Source: Trileptium ribeirensis (lineage: Eukaryota; Nematoda; Enoplea; Enoplida; Thoracostomopsidae). From it: a stretch of DNA of 64,000 bases. The notes below the pieces were generated by a model that saw nothing but the letters and a program-made list of their open reading frames with translations, was not told the DNA's origin and did not search any database. Below, piece by piece: positions 45,416 to 58,010 of this stretch. How positions within the stretch are numbered: position 1 is the stretch's first letter; each line of letters starts with the position of its first letter. The DNA is taken from contig JASANE010025072.1 of the NCBI GenBank assembly GCA_030248225.1, positions 27,629 through 91,628 of the forward strand, given 5' to 3'. A program made the translations under genes and the position numbers.

Positions 45416-45697
45416 CTATGCATGTAAGTCACTATAGTAAGACTCCGGTAGGCACCGCTCTGTGGCCCGACCAAAAAACATCGTAATTCCCATTAGAATT
45501 AACCCCTGCTCAATCGCTCGGTCGAAAGACGACAGTTTTTGTGTAGCGCACTGTGATGTAGACACGACGATATGATCATGTATACAATTGACACTACGCC
45601 GTGTGCCATCAATCAGTTGACAATGAAATCGCAGGGGTCGGCCAAACCTGAATTCTACGAATTTAATCGCAAAAACGCGACTCCATAAAAATGTCAT
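45416..45697 (-). CDS. Unassigned ORF or terminal exon
   Basis: The minus-strand frame encodes FGRPLRFHCQLIDGTRRSVN and ends RATERCLPESYYSDLHA followed by a stop. An AATTCAG just before the FGRPL codons (near 45650) could be an acceptor, making this the last exon of a minus-strand gene downstream of CNTD1. Base composition is exon-like. No family recognised. Confidence 0.3.
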   Translation of the reverse strand: MTFLWSRVFAIKFVEFRFGRPLRFHCQLIDGTRRSVNCIHDHIVVSTSQCATQKLSSFDRAIEQGLILMGITMFFGRATERCLPESYYSDLHA

Positions 45698-46531
45698 CCG
45701 AAAATCATTTTTGGATTAAAAACCTATTTCGTTTTCGTCTGAAACGCTAGACGATACTGACCTATCGTTACTTTCGCTAAACTAAAGAGAGTCTTTCTTA
45801 ACGACGCTAAGTATAAAATTATGCATATATCAATTATTTATTTATATATATATCAATAAGCAACAAAATAAACAATAATTTTCATACCAAATTCATGGAA
45901 AGACTAGAACAAACCAATCCCCTGATATATCAAAAATGAAAAAATCGTTTTTTATGTAAAGCTTATAAAGAATATTGAGAATTTCACAAACATACTATGA
46001 CAAAGAATGTAATTTTTGAATTACCAATGGTCCATGGTGCCGCATATTTCGAAAAAAAATTCAAAATATGTTTCCAAGAACGTAACATTACGCCTTCAGT
46101 GCACTAAATTCTGGAAACTACGCAGTTTTTGTATCAAATCAACCGCTTCGTAGGAAAGAAGAATAATTACCTATTGTACTACATGCATCTAGCTAAAATT
46201 CCTAGCTGTGCCTTTTACTACTTTTGGCTATATCCAAACTAACTAAAGATACGACGTCCAGCATCAAAGCGAATTTCTATTAATTCGTTTATGAACTGCA
46301 TCTTGTGGCGGTTAATATATTGCTTCTTATTACATAGCTAGGTTGCGGGGTTTTGAATTTCAGCTTTTTTTCCCTTTTCAAAAATTTTCTAAAAAGCATA
46401 CTTTTCACGGCAGTTGGGAATCCACCGACCGAGGCGCTGTTTATAATGTACCAATAATATATTTAACCAATTTGAGGCATTTTATCCAAACACCAAATCA
46501 AACTTATTTTAGGAACTGTGTTCCATGAAGG
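45698..46531. other. AT-rich intergenic region downstream of CNTD1
   Basis: No feature recognised. Presumably contains the CNTD1 3' UTR at its right end. Confidence 0.4.
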
Positions 46532-49500
46532 CTATAGCATTTTCGTCAACAGCGTCCCACTGGCAGGTCCGGTTTGAGCTACTAAGTTTCGCTCACTGTC
46601 GTCATCTTCAAGGCTAAGATTGGGTCCAACACCCGAGCTTCGCCGCGATGGATTCTTTCTGCTAGCGCCTAGGCGATCCCTTGCCTGAGCATGCCGTTCG
46701 TCGATAATCTCAAAGACGGCTCGGACGAAATCGTTTATATCTTCAGCGCTACGCCGATTGATTTTCACAATATTGATGCATATCTAGAACGATAACAGAT
46801 CAGTATAATACCACATTAAAGCTACTGAAACCATTCCATCATAAACTAATTCAAATAACTAAAGGAAAATTTAGAATTAGAACTGCCTAATATTTAATAT
46901 TTTCCTATATTTAACAAATAAAGCTCATTGGCTAATTCAAATGGTGGCTTCCGGTGGGACCTGATCCGCACTAAAAGCCGCTTTTATCACAAAATCAGAT
47001 CCTTGCCTAATTCACATTCATAAAAATATTTATATTTCATTACCCTAAAAATAGGTTTTCATGAAATTTAAAATAAGTTTCTTTGATTTTTGCATCAACA
47101 GAATATTGCTTTTAATTCAAAGATATTCGTTGAAATAATTTCAAATATAACTCTTAATAAGATAATCCGTCAAAAGATAATTCCTTGAAATGCCAAGGAA
47201 TATTCCTTGAATTTTTAAAGAATATCTGATGATGCAAAACTCAAAGAAACTTCTCTCAAATTTAATGGAAAATATTTTACTTAGTGCACTAAATTCGCGA
47301 AAACAGTGGCATTTCTGTATCAAATCCACAGCTTGTAAAAAAAGTGACATAACACTATAGCAAATATGCCTTTTCCCAGATGTGCATTTTACTACTTCTG
47401 GCCGAATGCGCGACACGCTGACGGTACATTCGAATTTCCGCCATAATTACCTCAATTTTATCATCGTATTATTACTAATCAATGGAAATCCCGAGTCAAA
47501 CGGGTTCTGACACACCACATCAGTGGGTATAGGTTATACTGGTAATATTACTTAGCTAAGCTTCCACATGTATTCATATATTGAATTGCGTATTTTTTGA
47601 TATAACAAATAACATTTATTAAACTTGAACTTTCACGGTAGTTGGGATTCCGCAGGCCCAGGTGCTTTGTAATAATAGAAAAGTAAAATTTAATTTTCTG
47701 TCAGTTACAATACTTTTTAGTCGTGTGCCACAGAGATAACACGAACTATTTTGATAACATTGCTATGGTGTTGCATGTCAGTTTTATGTGGAAAACCAAT
47801 TTGGTTTCGTGACCAGTCCTTTGCTTAAAATCGGCAATGTGCAGCAAATAAGATTTAAAACCGTTCCTTGAGTTCCTGATAGCAGTTAGAAAACCCACAT
47901 TATCATTTTTAGTTTGCATTATATTGACAAACAAACGGTGTTAATTTATGGTTAACAGCGCCTTACATCATAGTATGGGTTTTGCTGGGTATGCAGTCAC
48001 GCTCAGAAATAAAAACAATTTTTTCGGGAATCGTTCGCGAGCAGCAGTTGAATAGCTGTTAATTTTTCGTGAACTGTTCGCGAACGGTTCACGGAAAACT
48101 TGTTTTTATGTCTTAGAGTGACTGTACTTATTCAAATCTTGTCAATTTTATAACTATAACAGTGACTTGCCTTGCCATGAGTACCTTAGGGAAAAAATGT
48201 AATATTTAATTATAGGCACAGCATAAGGTTCGCTTAGCTCAGGCTTAGGTTTAGTCTTAGGCTTATAGAGGCAAAACTTTGCACAACTATTTGTCGAACC
48301 GAAACTTGACATGATACGCCAAGGCGGCAGAACTTGACACAATACATTTGTTCTACACGTGCGCTCGTGAGTGCTCCACTCTAATATTATGAGTATTCGT
48401 CGTGCAAAATACAGTACTGGAATTTTTGGAATCCAGACCATCCTCACACAGCCAAACATGATTCACCCGTGCAGATCCCTCTAGCGTCTAACCTGCTGGC
48501 AAACGTCGCTTCCATCCATCAGCATCACCGCAGTACCAATAACCGCAGATGCAAGCAACATATAGTCTGCTTTTGCAGCAGCGAATTTCAATATGAAACA
48601 GCAAAAATGCGACATTATATATTGGAAACAATGTCATACCATGACAGCTAATAACATTGGTAATATGTACACGACGTCCGGTAAAGCATGTCATCGTCGT
48701 ATGATATCATGGCGGAAACCTAACAAAAAATTTTTCACTAAAAGTATAAAATTCCGTTGTAGTTGAAAAAATCCAAGAGGTCAAAGGGATTATTGTGACC
48801 GAGTTGTGAAGCACTCGATACTTAAATTTAATATCTAATTAATAAGCTTGGTTGTACAAAATTGAAGTTCACAATTATTTGATATTGGCAGTAAAGCACC
48901 AGAAACGACTGTTACCCTTCGACGCGCGAGTAGCGATCATTTCTGGCAGGTGCTGTCTGCCAATAATTGTCCCACAGATATTAGCTTAAACTGAATCATG
49001 TCTTGTCGTGTTCATCGGGATATCACCGACTCAAACAACGAGCTATTAGAGATAAAGATACGTAAGGTCTTTAATGTAAGGTGTCGATGTGGGGGTATTG
49101 TGGATTATCCCCCTAAAGCTAGAAATCCCTTAAGCCAAATCACCCACCTGAAAGCTCCGCAAACCCACTCCGCACGAAATTTGACAAAATTGGGAAAAAA
49201 TTTGGCAAAAATTGCCACAAATTAGTAAAAATTGATGAAACATTTTGCTGAAATTGGGTTAAATTGACAAAAATTGAAAAAACTTTTAGCGAAATTTGGA
49301 AAAGTAAGAGTTCCTGAAATTTTCAAAACTATGCCATCCACCTCCGGGGAGCCTACCCTCTCCGCCCAGACCATCGACAGCCCCTAACCTGACGGACCTT
49401 CGACACCTATGACTGACTTGAACATCTACTCAATTTAGAATCGTGATGAAAAATGACGCATGCAGAGAGAAAACCGGATCGTATCATTGTCATTACTTAT

Positions 49501-52500
49501 GACGGTTGTATAAAATGTTAAATCAGCCCACTTTGCTATACACACCCTCAAGCCTTAATTTTTTTACGTATGGTGTTTCGATGCGTTACGTATACTGCTT
49601 GAGACACATGGTGCTATTTTGTCATAGCGCAGAATGTCGAAGTTCAATTTACCCCTAGTCTCAAATCGCGTGGATCACTATAATTTTGGCATCCGATTGG
49701 CAGCAATATCGGCGCGGTATCACGTTGGACAGGAATTCTTAAATAACAATCCAATTTCGGGCTCAAGTAATCCTAAGGGATTTATGTTATATCGTTAAGG
49801 TTAAGGGATTTAGGATTTACAACAGCCAAGTGCCTTCAACTAATGCTTAGTGTATGTGTCATAATATAGAGCTAAGTTTAGGTTAAGTCTTAGGCTTAGG
49901 TGAGAACGGCAAGGCATGCATTAAACTACGTCCCTCAGGGTTCCTTTGGCCCCATTTTGTATCAAACTTTGACATTAACAAAATGTCAATACTTTGCCGG
50001 GGTTCATCTAGAACTCAGGTTTTGAACAAAAGTGAAAAACAATTTCAAAGCATCACAGTTCCAATAAACTAATATTTAATGCTAATAGCAGTAGTCACGC
50101 TCAGATATAAAAGCAAATTTTCCTCGAATCATTCTCGAAAAATTGGGCAATAATTGTTCGCGAAAAATTTCCGTGTATATCAGAGCGTGACTACCATTAA
50201 ATAACACGTACCGATTGGCTTCGTAATTCTGGTTCTCCGGCCGACCCGTTGTAATCGAAAACAACCGCCGGTAAACTTGGTATTTGTGAAGTTGAACAAA
50301 AAGCATGACATTGACACATCGACTAAAGTAGCGTTCGACTGACAACTCAGGATTGTTGGTATCTATAATGACAAATAAATATAACCGCATTGTTAACTAA
50401 GACAGAGCTTTTCATCAAATTTCAACTGATCCTAGAATGCGCTAAGCTTTATTTTTTTAATTTGGCTATGCGCGGAAAATTTTTTGTCAAGGATTAGGGT
50501 CGGTTGAGAACCACGGTGCGCCATATTTTTGAAATGGCGACATCTCAAGACTATGCAACGAGGAGCTTCGAAATCGAAAATATTTTAAAATTTATTTTTA
50601 GACGGAAAATAATAAAATGAAGGTTTATAAAGAGTCTCAAAAACGCTTCTGCAAAAAACGGTGCCTAAATCTAAAAAGTATATCTCGGAACCGCCTTGAC
50701 TAATTTAGCGCAAACCAGTTTTCATTAATGAGAAAGAATAGTATAGTGCGAGCCCCAAGTTCTACTTGATACCTTATAATCTAATCCTCACTGTTATACA
50801 TCAAGGCAAGTACCAATATACAACGTAAAGTAGTATTGCTAACCCAAACGTCTCAACGCAGTATCCAGTTTATGCAAACATAAAATTTGAATAAAAAATA
50901 GTAAATGTGTGATTCGTTAAAACCCGCAAAACCATCGTGGAGCAGATTCCAATAAGAGCTACAGCTCAAAATTTAGTCTATTTGACGTCTGGCCTTCAAT
51001 TGAATATAAAAAACTACAAAATTATAACTGTTTTGGCCCTGTCGCTGCGACAACGCCGCAATTTAAGTCATAAATTAGCCATAAATTGTAATACAATTTC
51101 GTTTTCAATTGTCGAACTCTTTGGTGGATAAACCTGTCCGTTCGACGCATTACGACCACGTGTTACAGGTAACAGTTTTGTCGCAACAGTCAAGTTGCAC
51201 TTTTCGAAAGCAGAGTTAGAAACTAATTATTTTATGAAAGCTTCAGCGCGCTTCACCCGCATCAGACATAGGTTCCTAGCCTGAGGCCGGCTTACAGCAT
51301 TTTTTCAAATCAGTCGTAGCGAACACCAATTTTCGTTGGAAGTCAGCTTACTGCTACACCATGATTTCTGCTCGGATAGAACACTATGGATTTAATTTCG
51401 ATGTCGACATTTGTGTTGGATTAATGTTAACTATTCGTCTACGAAGCCCTGTTGTAACACCCAATAGTTGCGTATTCCTTCAATTCTAGAACAATTATAA
51501 GATTCGACAAGAATAACACTGTGCTGGCTGGTTTTAATTCCCACGGCAGTACTTAGGGGTGCAGGGGGCGCTTTAAAGGAAAAACTGGCCGCCGTAAAGC
51601 GGCCTCCTCAAATTCACAGGCAACGGCCCCACTTTTGAGCGGCGGCGCACTGCGCCCTTGGGAGTACTCTACTCAGCTTGAACAAAGCTAAATCTGGTAT
51701 AGTACTTACAAAGCAAAACCAGCAGTGTTTCGACATAGATCACGGGCGATGTCGAGAGTATGCGATAGTTGAGCGTCGCCAGAACTCGAAGCTCTGATTT
51801 TAAGATGGATTCTTTTGAATAAGTATGGCCGAGTTTCAAGAGAATTGCTTGGACTTTGTCAATATGAAGCGCCTAAAAATTTAAATATATAATAATAAAC
51901 AGTATTATTAGTCTGTATTTCCTCTCAGTAAACTTGAACTATATGCTAGGACAACCACCGAAACTAAAAAATCACCGGTTTCAATAAATTTCTGATTTCA
52001 AGCAATGTGATTTTAAAAAACCTCGTGTATCGCTTTAACGACTAACAGAGTATTATAATAGGTTCCATAATACGAAGATAAAATGCCTGTAGTTACATCT
52101 TTTTTATCTTAATTTGGCTAAAAAGATGAACAAATATTACTTGGCTAACAATAGTGAGCTTAGTCCTATTCCTAAATTCACTGATGCTCTCCGTACGCTG
52201 CTACGTCCAACATCCATTATAGTGACTGTGTTTCGAGTATAAATTATCAATGTGCTGCCAAAAAGAACCCAATACAACAAACTCATTAATCAAGTGAATA
52301 CTGAAACCTGACATTCGGTAAAATCGCTGGCCAACGAAAAGCCATAAAATATTCGCAAAAGTAAAACCAAACCCGTTTGCGATAAATGCCACAAATGAAC
52401 AGCCGCGAGATTTTTCGAAGACTGATCACCAATTTTTCGAATTGAATGCATCGGACCACACATCGGAACATGCACAAGCTCAGTCGGCTGACTGGGATAT

Positions 52501-55500
52501 ATCATACATGCACGAGGTCCGAAGTTCTAGAGCGAGTGCCTCTGTAGTATCTTCTCCAGGGGATAGGAGGTCGGCAGGGGTGGAGATAAAGTTTCGAAAT
52601 TGTTGTGATTCAATATTTTCTTAATTTTTGCCAATTTTCATCTAATTTTTGCAAATTTTCTCTCAATTTTTGGTTATTTCCCCAGGATTTTTGCCAAGTC
52701 TCACAGAAGTTTTGTGCCAAAATACAACAATTTTGCCTACTAACCCCGGTTTTTGCCATTTTCACCCAAATTTTCCATTTGGCACCGGCACGTTGGGGCC
52801 AAGTGCGGCGCCCAAAAAAGGGGAAGCAGTTGCACCGCCTCAGGGTGCACCGTGACAACCTGAATCCGCCACTGACAATTATTAAGCAATTTGCGAATAC
52901 TACTGAAGGAATCGCGTTTAATGTCGTCCGTAAGAGTTACTGCAGAAGTATGACTACACCGCAATTGGTTCTACAGCGGGATTTTAACAACCAAGATATC
53001 CTGAAAGCTGTGTTTTATGACAATAGTTAATTTTCAGTTGTAAATGGGAAATTCTCACACCCGCACTCACACGTGGTTCAGATATTGGATTTAGAGCTCA
53101 GGAAATTTAGTTTCAATTGCAGTCGAAGGCAGTTTGTACTGCCACTAACAGTGATTTTCACGCATGTCAGGAATTTATGAAAAATAGACAAGTACGCTAT
53201 ATTTATTTATCATTTCATCATTCATGCAGACATTATGTTTTTCTTTTGTAAATCAATTTTTGAAATCAATATCCACACGTCATGACTGCAAAGAACGTTA
53301 TTACCGTTGGGTGTTCATGTATGCAGACATTAATAAAACTAACATCTGTTCAATGTGATCACCTATTGTTTAGAATTTGTGATTTAGATACTACCTACAG
53401 TACACGTGTCCTAATGTGGCATACGCTGACTTTGCAATGTTTCCAAGTTGTATTGAAAAATTAGATTCCGTCTTTTAAACCATTATCTAGTCGTTAATGA
53501 ATAGATCTGTTTGACACAAAATTCTATAAGGCTACTCATTGCTTCTAGATTTATTGAAACAAGTGGGATAAAATGATGAAATAATGTCATTACAGTACCC
53601 TCCAAACATAACTATCGCTCGCTGGTGACTCGCTTAATAAATAAATTTGTTCTAAAAATGGAATTATTAATTTAAATAGTTTCGAAATGTCGAGTGAGCG
53701 ACTCGCTCGAGACTCCCTTCGCGGTTTGCTCGAAATGCGACCGTCATTTCTGGCGAGTACTGTAGTTGCATAATGCAACTATCTGATCTTCCTAATCTCA
53801 TATTAAATAGTTGATCATTACAGACATATAAAAATCGAGGGAATTTGGTTACGAAACGGTCTCACCATAGCATCTTGGATTATGAGGAAAAACGCTCAGC
53901 CGTGTTCATAAGGATGCACTTTTTAATTAGTCTCGGAGGTACCTAAAGTCTCAAATTTCCTTTTCCCATTATCAGAGATAGTTTTTGAAATAAACAACTA
54001 ACGTTTGCTAGGACTCAAAGGTGTTGCAGTTTAAACATCCACAAACATATCTGATCCTTCCACAAAGAGTATTTGATGATGTGGAGTGTCATCATGTATA
54101 AACCGGTTGAGGTAGCCATCATCCATCTGATACGTTTTATATACTAGGAATTACTGAAAAATGTGGAAGTCCAGCTGCTCCAAGACAATGGGAGCGGTAA
54201 GGGTATGTGTTTCGATGCATGAATTTCCTAAAATTAGGTGCTTACGTTCGCAATAACTATATATGATGCAGTAGGGTAACTATGGATCGCGACCAGATCC
54301 CGCGAAACAAACGTAAGTGACCAACCACAGCCGAACATGTCACCAATATTCTTCTCCATGAGCCATCGTCAACTTCACTAACCGTCGCATTGTCGTCGAG
54401 CTTGCTCACAATCTGAACACATGTGAGCAGTCGAAGCATTATCTGGTTGGTAACTTTGTTTTCCAATTCCTGCCATGCTTCGGAAAACGCCTTGTCGGCT
54501 GGTTGTTGGCGTTGTGAGCTCGACAACAATTTGGTCTTTCTTCGGCGCTCGAATTTCGCCTTTAACCATTCGTGCAGTCCGTCCAAGTGTTGGGTCATAA
54601 ATCTGAAAAAAACAAAACTTGCGTTCGTCCGCGTTTGCACCTACTTTTGTCCGGGACTGTATAGCGATACGTTTACAGCAAACTACCTTCCAAAGCTCAA
54701 CTTCAATAACGAAACATTACCGACACACATGACACAGACCGACAAAAAGAATATTTTCACAGTTGACCGCTATTCATGAAAAGATTACATTCTAAAAGTG
54801 CAATACTACGTGATTGTATTCCTATTAATTATTAACAAGGTCCTATTTATGTCTTCTGCAAATATCGAATGGTTGGGATGATCATAACAACTCAAGACTG
54901 AAGTGTTTTACTAATACAAGGAAAGGTTTATATACAACAAACAAGAGATGTGAAATATTACATCATGTGTAGCCCAAATCCATGTGGCAGTGCCACGTAA
55001 GTGTTGCCCGTAAGTGAAATATTACATCATGTGTAGCCCAAATCCATGTGGCAGTGCCACGTAAGTGTTGCCCGTAAGTGAAATATTATATCATGTGTAG
55101 CTCAAATCCATGTGGCAGTGCCGCGTAAGTGTTGCATCATATGACATCACGTGGAATGACGTATCTTCGAGTCACCTTTCTCTGAATCGGGAATGATGGT
55201 GACGAGGCAACGCGTGATCTCTACAAAGGTTTCAAACGGTCACAAACAACATTTTAGATGATTCGTCAATCCTAGGATTTCAGATTCACTTCGAGATTGC
55301 GTAAGCTAAATTTTTGTTTTAGCTAACACTGCTTTATTTAAATAATCTTTCCATAATTTTTTCAATACTATTCGACAAACTAATCATAACATAAAAAAGC
55401 ATAAAAACCTTACCTATCGAACAGCAGTATCGCGTTCAACTGAGTGTTTACCGAAAGGTGAAGCTTACGGCAAATAGCATTCAGTGCGATTTGGCTCCTC

Positions 55501-57706
55501 TCCGTATCGAAATATCCCTAGAACAATCATTTCACATCATGCTTACCATGGTCACTAAAAAGCGCTGAGAAACGTAAATAATCAGTTGGTGGCTAGTCTT
55601 GGGAACGGTTATTAAAGCCGTCGGCAGGTCGTTAAACGGAAGGCAGCTAGAGGCCGCCGGGAGGATGACAAAGGATTATCCCGGTTATTGGCAAATAGCC
55701 GGCCGTTCGACCACGGAAGCCGCAGGAAAGCCATTTTAGGCCATCAGACAGACGGTACCGTCGGCTGACTAGAGACCTCTCTAGTAACATATTAGGTGCA
55801 CCTATGTAGAACTTTGGCTAAGGCAGTGATAATGCAGATGTTAAATTGTTTTTAACGTCAAAGCCTGAGCAAATGCGTAACGTTTTTTGAGCACACAAAA
55901 AATACATACCAAAATTTGAAATACATCAGCTTAAGCACTCCATCGAGATTGTAGAGCGTAGTGACGCAAGAGTACACACATTATTTGGTATGCACAGCCA
56001 ATGAGCTGTCGATAGCATACGTCGATATGCTATATATAGATATCGCACAATACCGCACAAGTTAACACAAAACTAACACCAGCAACGATTTTCTCCTGCC
56101 TGAAAACCAGCAAGTAAAACTTTTCAGCCGCCCAGGACGTCAGAACAAATTTTGGAATTTCGGGACGAGGAACCACGAGGATGTCATACCTCAAAACTCC
56201 AGAACCGGAGCATTAATTGCAAAACACAAAAGCGGCATCAGCATTTATCATTTTACTATGAAATAAAACTAACCAGAGAAAAAATCGAAAGTTAAGATAT
56301 AAATAATCTTGCTTCCGTGAAGGATACTAAAATGTGGTAAAAAACCCTCATTTTGACCTCTGACCCTGAACCGTGAAGGCGCCATACCCCCGTATCCCTG
56401 GAATAATCGGTCGCAAAGCAAAACCAACACTGGCGATGAGTTTACCCATGCCCGAAAACCCCGAAACAAGTCAATACAAATTTTCGAATTTTGGGACGAG
56501 GAACCACAAGGGTGCCATACCTCAAACCCCAACTCCAGGAGCGGATCCTTAATCAAATAACAAACACAGAGGCGTCGGCATTTATAATTTTACTATGAAA
56601 TGAAACCAACCAGAAATAAAAACTCGAAGGATAAGATAAAAATAACCTTGCTTCCTTGAAGAGTACTAAAATGGAGTAAAAACCGTCAATTTGACTTCTA
56701 ACCCCGTAACCGGACCTCAAATAAAAAAGGATAGGGGATGTATACGGTAAATCGACTATGCCGGTTTGAATAAGCCCAAGATAATAGAAAATCGGTTAAG
56801 TCGTTTCCGTGATATGGCCGATCACACACACAGACGGAATTTAAAAGATTTATCCGCTGCAACACACGATCTCCATGACGTTACACTACGCTCTGATAGT
56901 TGAAGATGAGACAGCGATTTCGGCAAAATAACACCGTTCCAAAAAGGCACAACAATTTTATAAAACTGCAATTATAAAACTGCCACCGCATCAACATCTT
57001 TCGGTAGCAAATTATAAAGGGAACCCGATTGTCTTGCAGATGATTCAGGACGGCTCCGAAAGCCTTGTAGCATGTGAAACTTATGTTGAAAGGAACACAT
57101 ACTAGTGTCGAGGGCTTTAAATCCTATATATTTCCAGGCTACATAAACCCCAGAACACATATCGAGACCCTTCTACCGGTTTTGGTCCGCTTCACACTGC
57201 GACTTTAGAGCAATCGCGGTCATAGAACTTGGTTTATGTTGAGTTTCCATTATGTGCGAGGAAAAGCTGAGCAGACAAAGGGGAATGTTGTCGTGCTATA
57301 TTGTATGTATACAATACAGCGGACTTGTTTCTGGACAAGAGTGAGTCAGTGACGGGTCAGGCACCGTAACCCGGTGGCCCAGCCGCACCTGGCGTGAAAC
57401 CAGCCGGTACCTCTGTGAATGAAGCTTTCATCGTAGTTACAAATAATTTTTTGTATCTTTGTTTTACAATTTGTTATACGATAAGAGAGATAATCTTAGT
57501 TGTCGGCTTCGGAGTGGGAAAATATTGTTCCTCGCTACAGAGCACAGGGTTCATACCGTTGCGCACTCTTCCACCATTGTCGCCGCGTTCTTAATTCTGT
57601 CGCAATTCTCGTCGGATAAAATAAACACCCAATCCTGGAGTAAGTCCCGCGAGACCGTCGTCGATCCGGTAAGAATCGCTTTGGCATCCGGTAGCGATGT
57701 AAACAT
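46532..57706 (-). CDS. CNTD1: Cyclin N-terminal domain-containing protein 1 (CNTD1/COSA-1), seven exons
   Basis: CNTD1 is the atypical cyclin that marks meiotic crossover sites. Exons (minus strand): 57557-57706, 55414-55517, 54383-54602, 51710-51872, 50195-50362, 48493-48566 and 46532-46783. Each is bounded by AG/GT, and all phases fit, giving 1131 nt or 376 residues plus stop; the human protein is about 330. Motifs: RKLHLSVNTQLNAILLFDRF and MTQHLDG (cyclin-box start), VTNQIMLRLLTCVQIVSKLD, then GHTYSKESILKSELRVLATL and SPVIYVETLL, then YRRLFSITTGRP, YMLLASAVIGTAVML, and C-terminal RRSAEDINDFVRAVFEIIDE. Start chosen at ATG 57704-57706, aligning with the family's N-terminus. An in-frame extension further upstream is possible. 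The exon-5 donor lies in a MITE. Introns hold MITEs and repeats. Homology is recalled, not searched. Confidence 0.86.
47994..48124. mobile_element. 131-bp MITE in CNTD1 intron 6
   Basis: The left end CAGTCACGCTCAGAAATAAA and right end (reversed) CAGTCACTCTAAGACATAAA form inverted repeats around a GTTCGCGAAC-rich centre. Same family as 50091-50194. Confidence 0.7.
49178..49310. repeat. Phased A/T-tract block (CNTD1 intron 5)
   Basis: AAATT or AAAATTG tracts recur roughly every 10-11 bp over about 130 bp. This helical phasing is expected to bend DNA. Similar blocks occur at 52609-52770 and 57955-58010, each next to GC-rich sequence. Confidence 0.5.
50091..50194. mobile_element. 104-bp MITE at the CNTD1 exon-5 donor
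   Basis: Perfect-looking termini GTAGTCACGCTC-GATATA at both ends (one mismatch over 19 bp) enclose a centre with TTCGCGAA. Read on the minus strand, exon 5 ends at 50195 and the MITE's first bases GTAGTC supply the GT donor. Flanking dinucleotides CA/CA may be the target duplication. Family member of 47994-48124. Confidence 0.75.
52609..52770. repeat. Phased A/T-tract block (CNTD1 intron 3)
   Basis: Reverse-orientation equivalent of the 49.2-kb block: AATTTTTGC or AATTTTC units every 10-12 bp. It gives a low-complexity minus-strand frame with repeated ENWQKLR-like residues, which I treat as non-coding. Confidence 0.5.
53593..53762. mobile_element. Mariner-like MITE in CNTD1 intron 3
   Basis: 170-bp element between TA dinucleotides with ends CAGTACCCTCCAAACATAAC and (reversed) CAGTACTCGCCAGAAATGAC. 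The interior shares GACTCGCT, TAGTTTCGAAAT and CTCGCTCGAG blocks with the palindrome copy at 4096-4244. Confidence 0.75.
54951..55137 (+). repeat. 64-bp tandem repeat, 2.9 copies (CNTD1 intron 2)
   Basis: Units start at 54951, 55015 and 55079 with TGAAATATTACATCATGTGT. Each contains the short palindrome ATGTGGCAGTGCCACGT. Copies one and two are identical and the third has three or more changes. Confidence 0.9.
56095..56750 (+). repeat. About 331-bp tandem duplication (CNTD1 intron 1)
   Basis: Two diverged direct copies. GGGACGAGGAACCAC is found at 56162 and 56493, and the following 200+ bp (TTTACTATGAAAT, CTTGCTTCC, GAAGG/GAAGAGTACTAAAATG) matches in the same order. Offset is 331 bp. Confidence 0.75.
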
Positions 57707-57954
57707 GATTATCAGCTTGAAGATCGAAACCTGAAGATGATAACCTACAAAGACATAGCATTCTAGAGAAACTCTACTCCATAGTATATATAATAGCCAT
57801 ACATTCTCATTGCGGTGAGGAGTATTATCCCCTGAGACTCAGGCTTTACATCACTGCGACGACGATCCCCAAAATAGCGCGATTCTCCCGCAGGGGTAGC
57901 GTGTTGCTCCTGGGGCTTCGTCCGGACACTCCACATCAACCCCTGCGGGAAATT

Positions 57955-58010
57955 CTGGTGAAAATTGCCAAAAACCGAGGGGAAAATAGGAAAACATCGG
58001 GAAATGGGCA
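57955..58010. repeat. Short phased A-tract block
   Basis: GAAAATTGCCAAAAACCGAGGGGAAAATAGG-type sequence (about 11-bp steps) bordered by GC-rich CCCTGCGGG, which is itself in an inverted pair with CCCGCAGGGG at about 57888. Confidence 0.4.

Noticed and set aside
52610..52858. Minus-strand coiled-coil-like frame with NWQKLR repeats
   Set aside because: It arises from phased A/T tracts in a CNTD1 intron. No start context, splice logic or conservation.
57459..57734. 91-codon plus-strand ORF
   Set aside because: It overlaps CNTD1 exon 1 on the minus strand, which has splice borders, correct phase and alignable residues.
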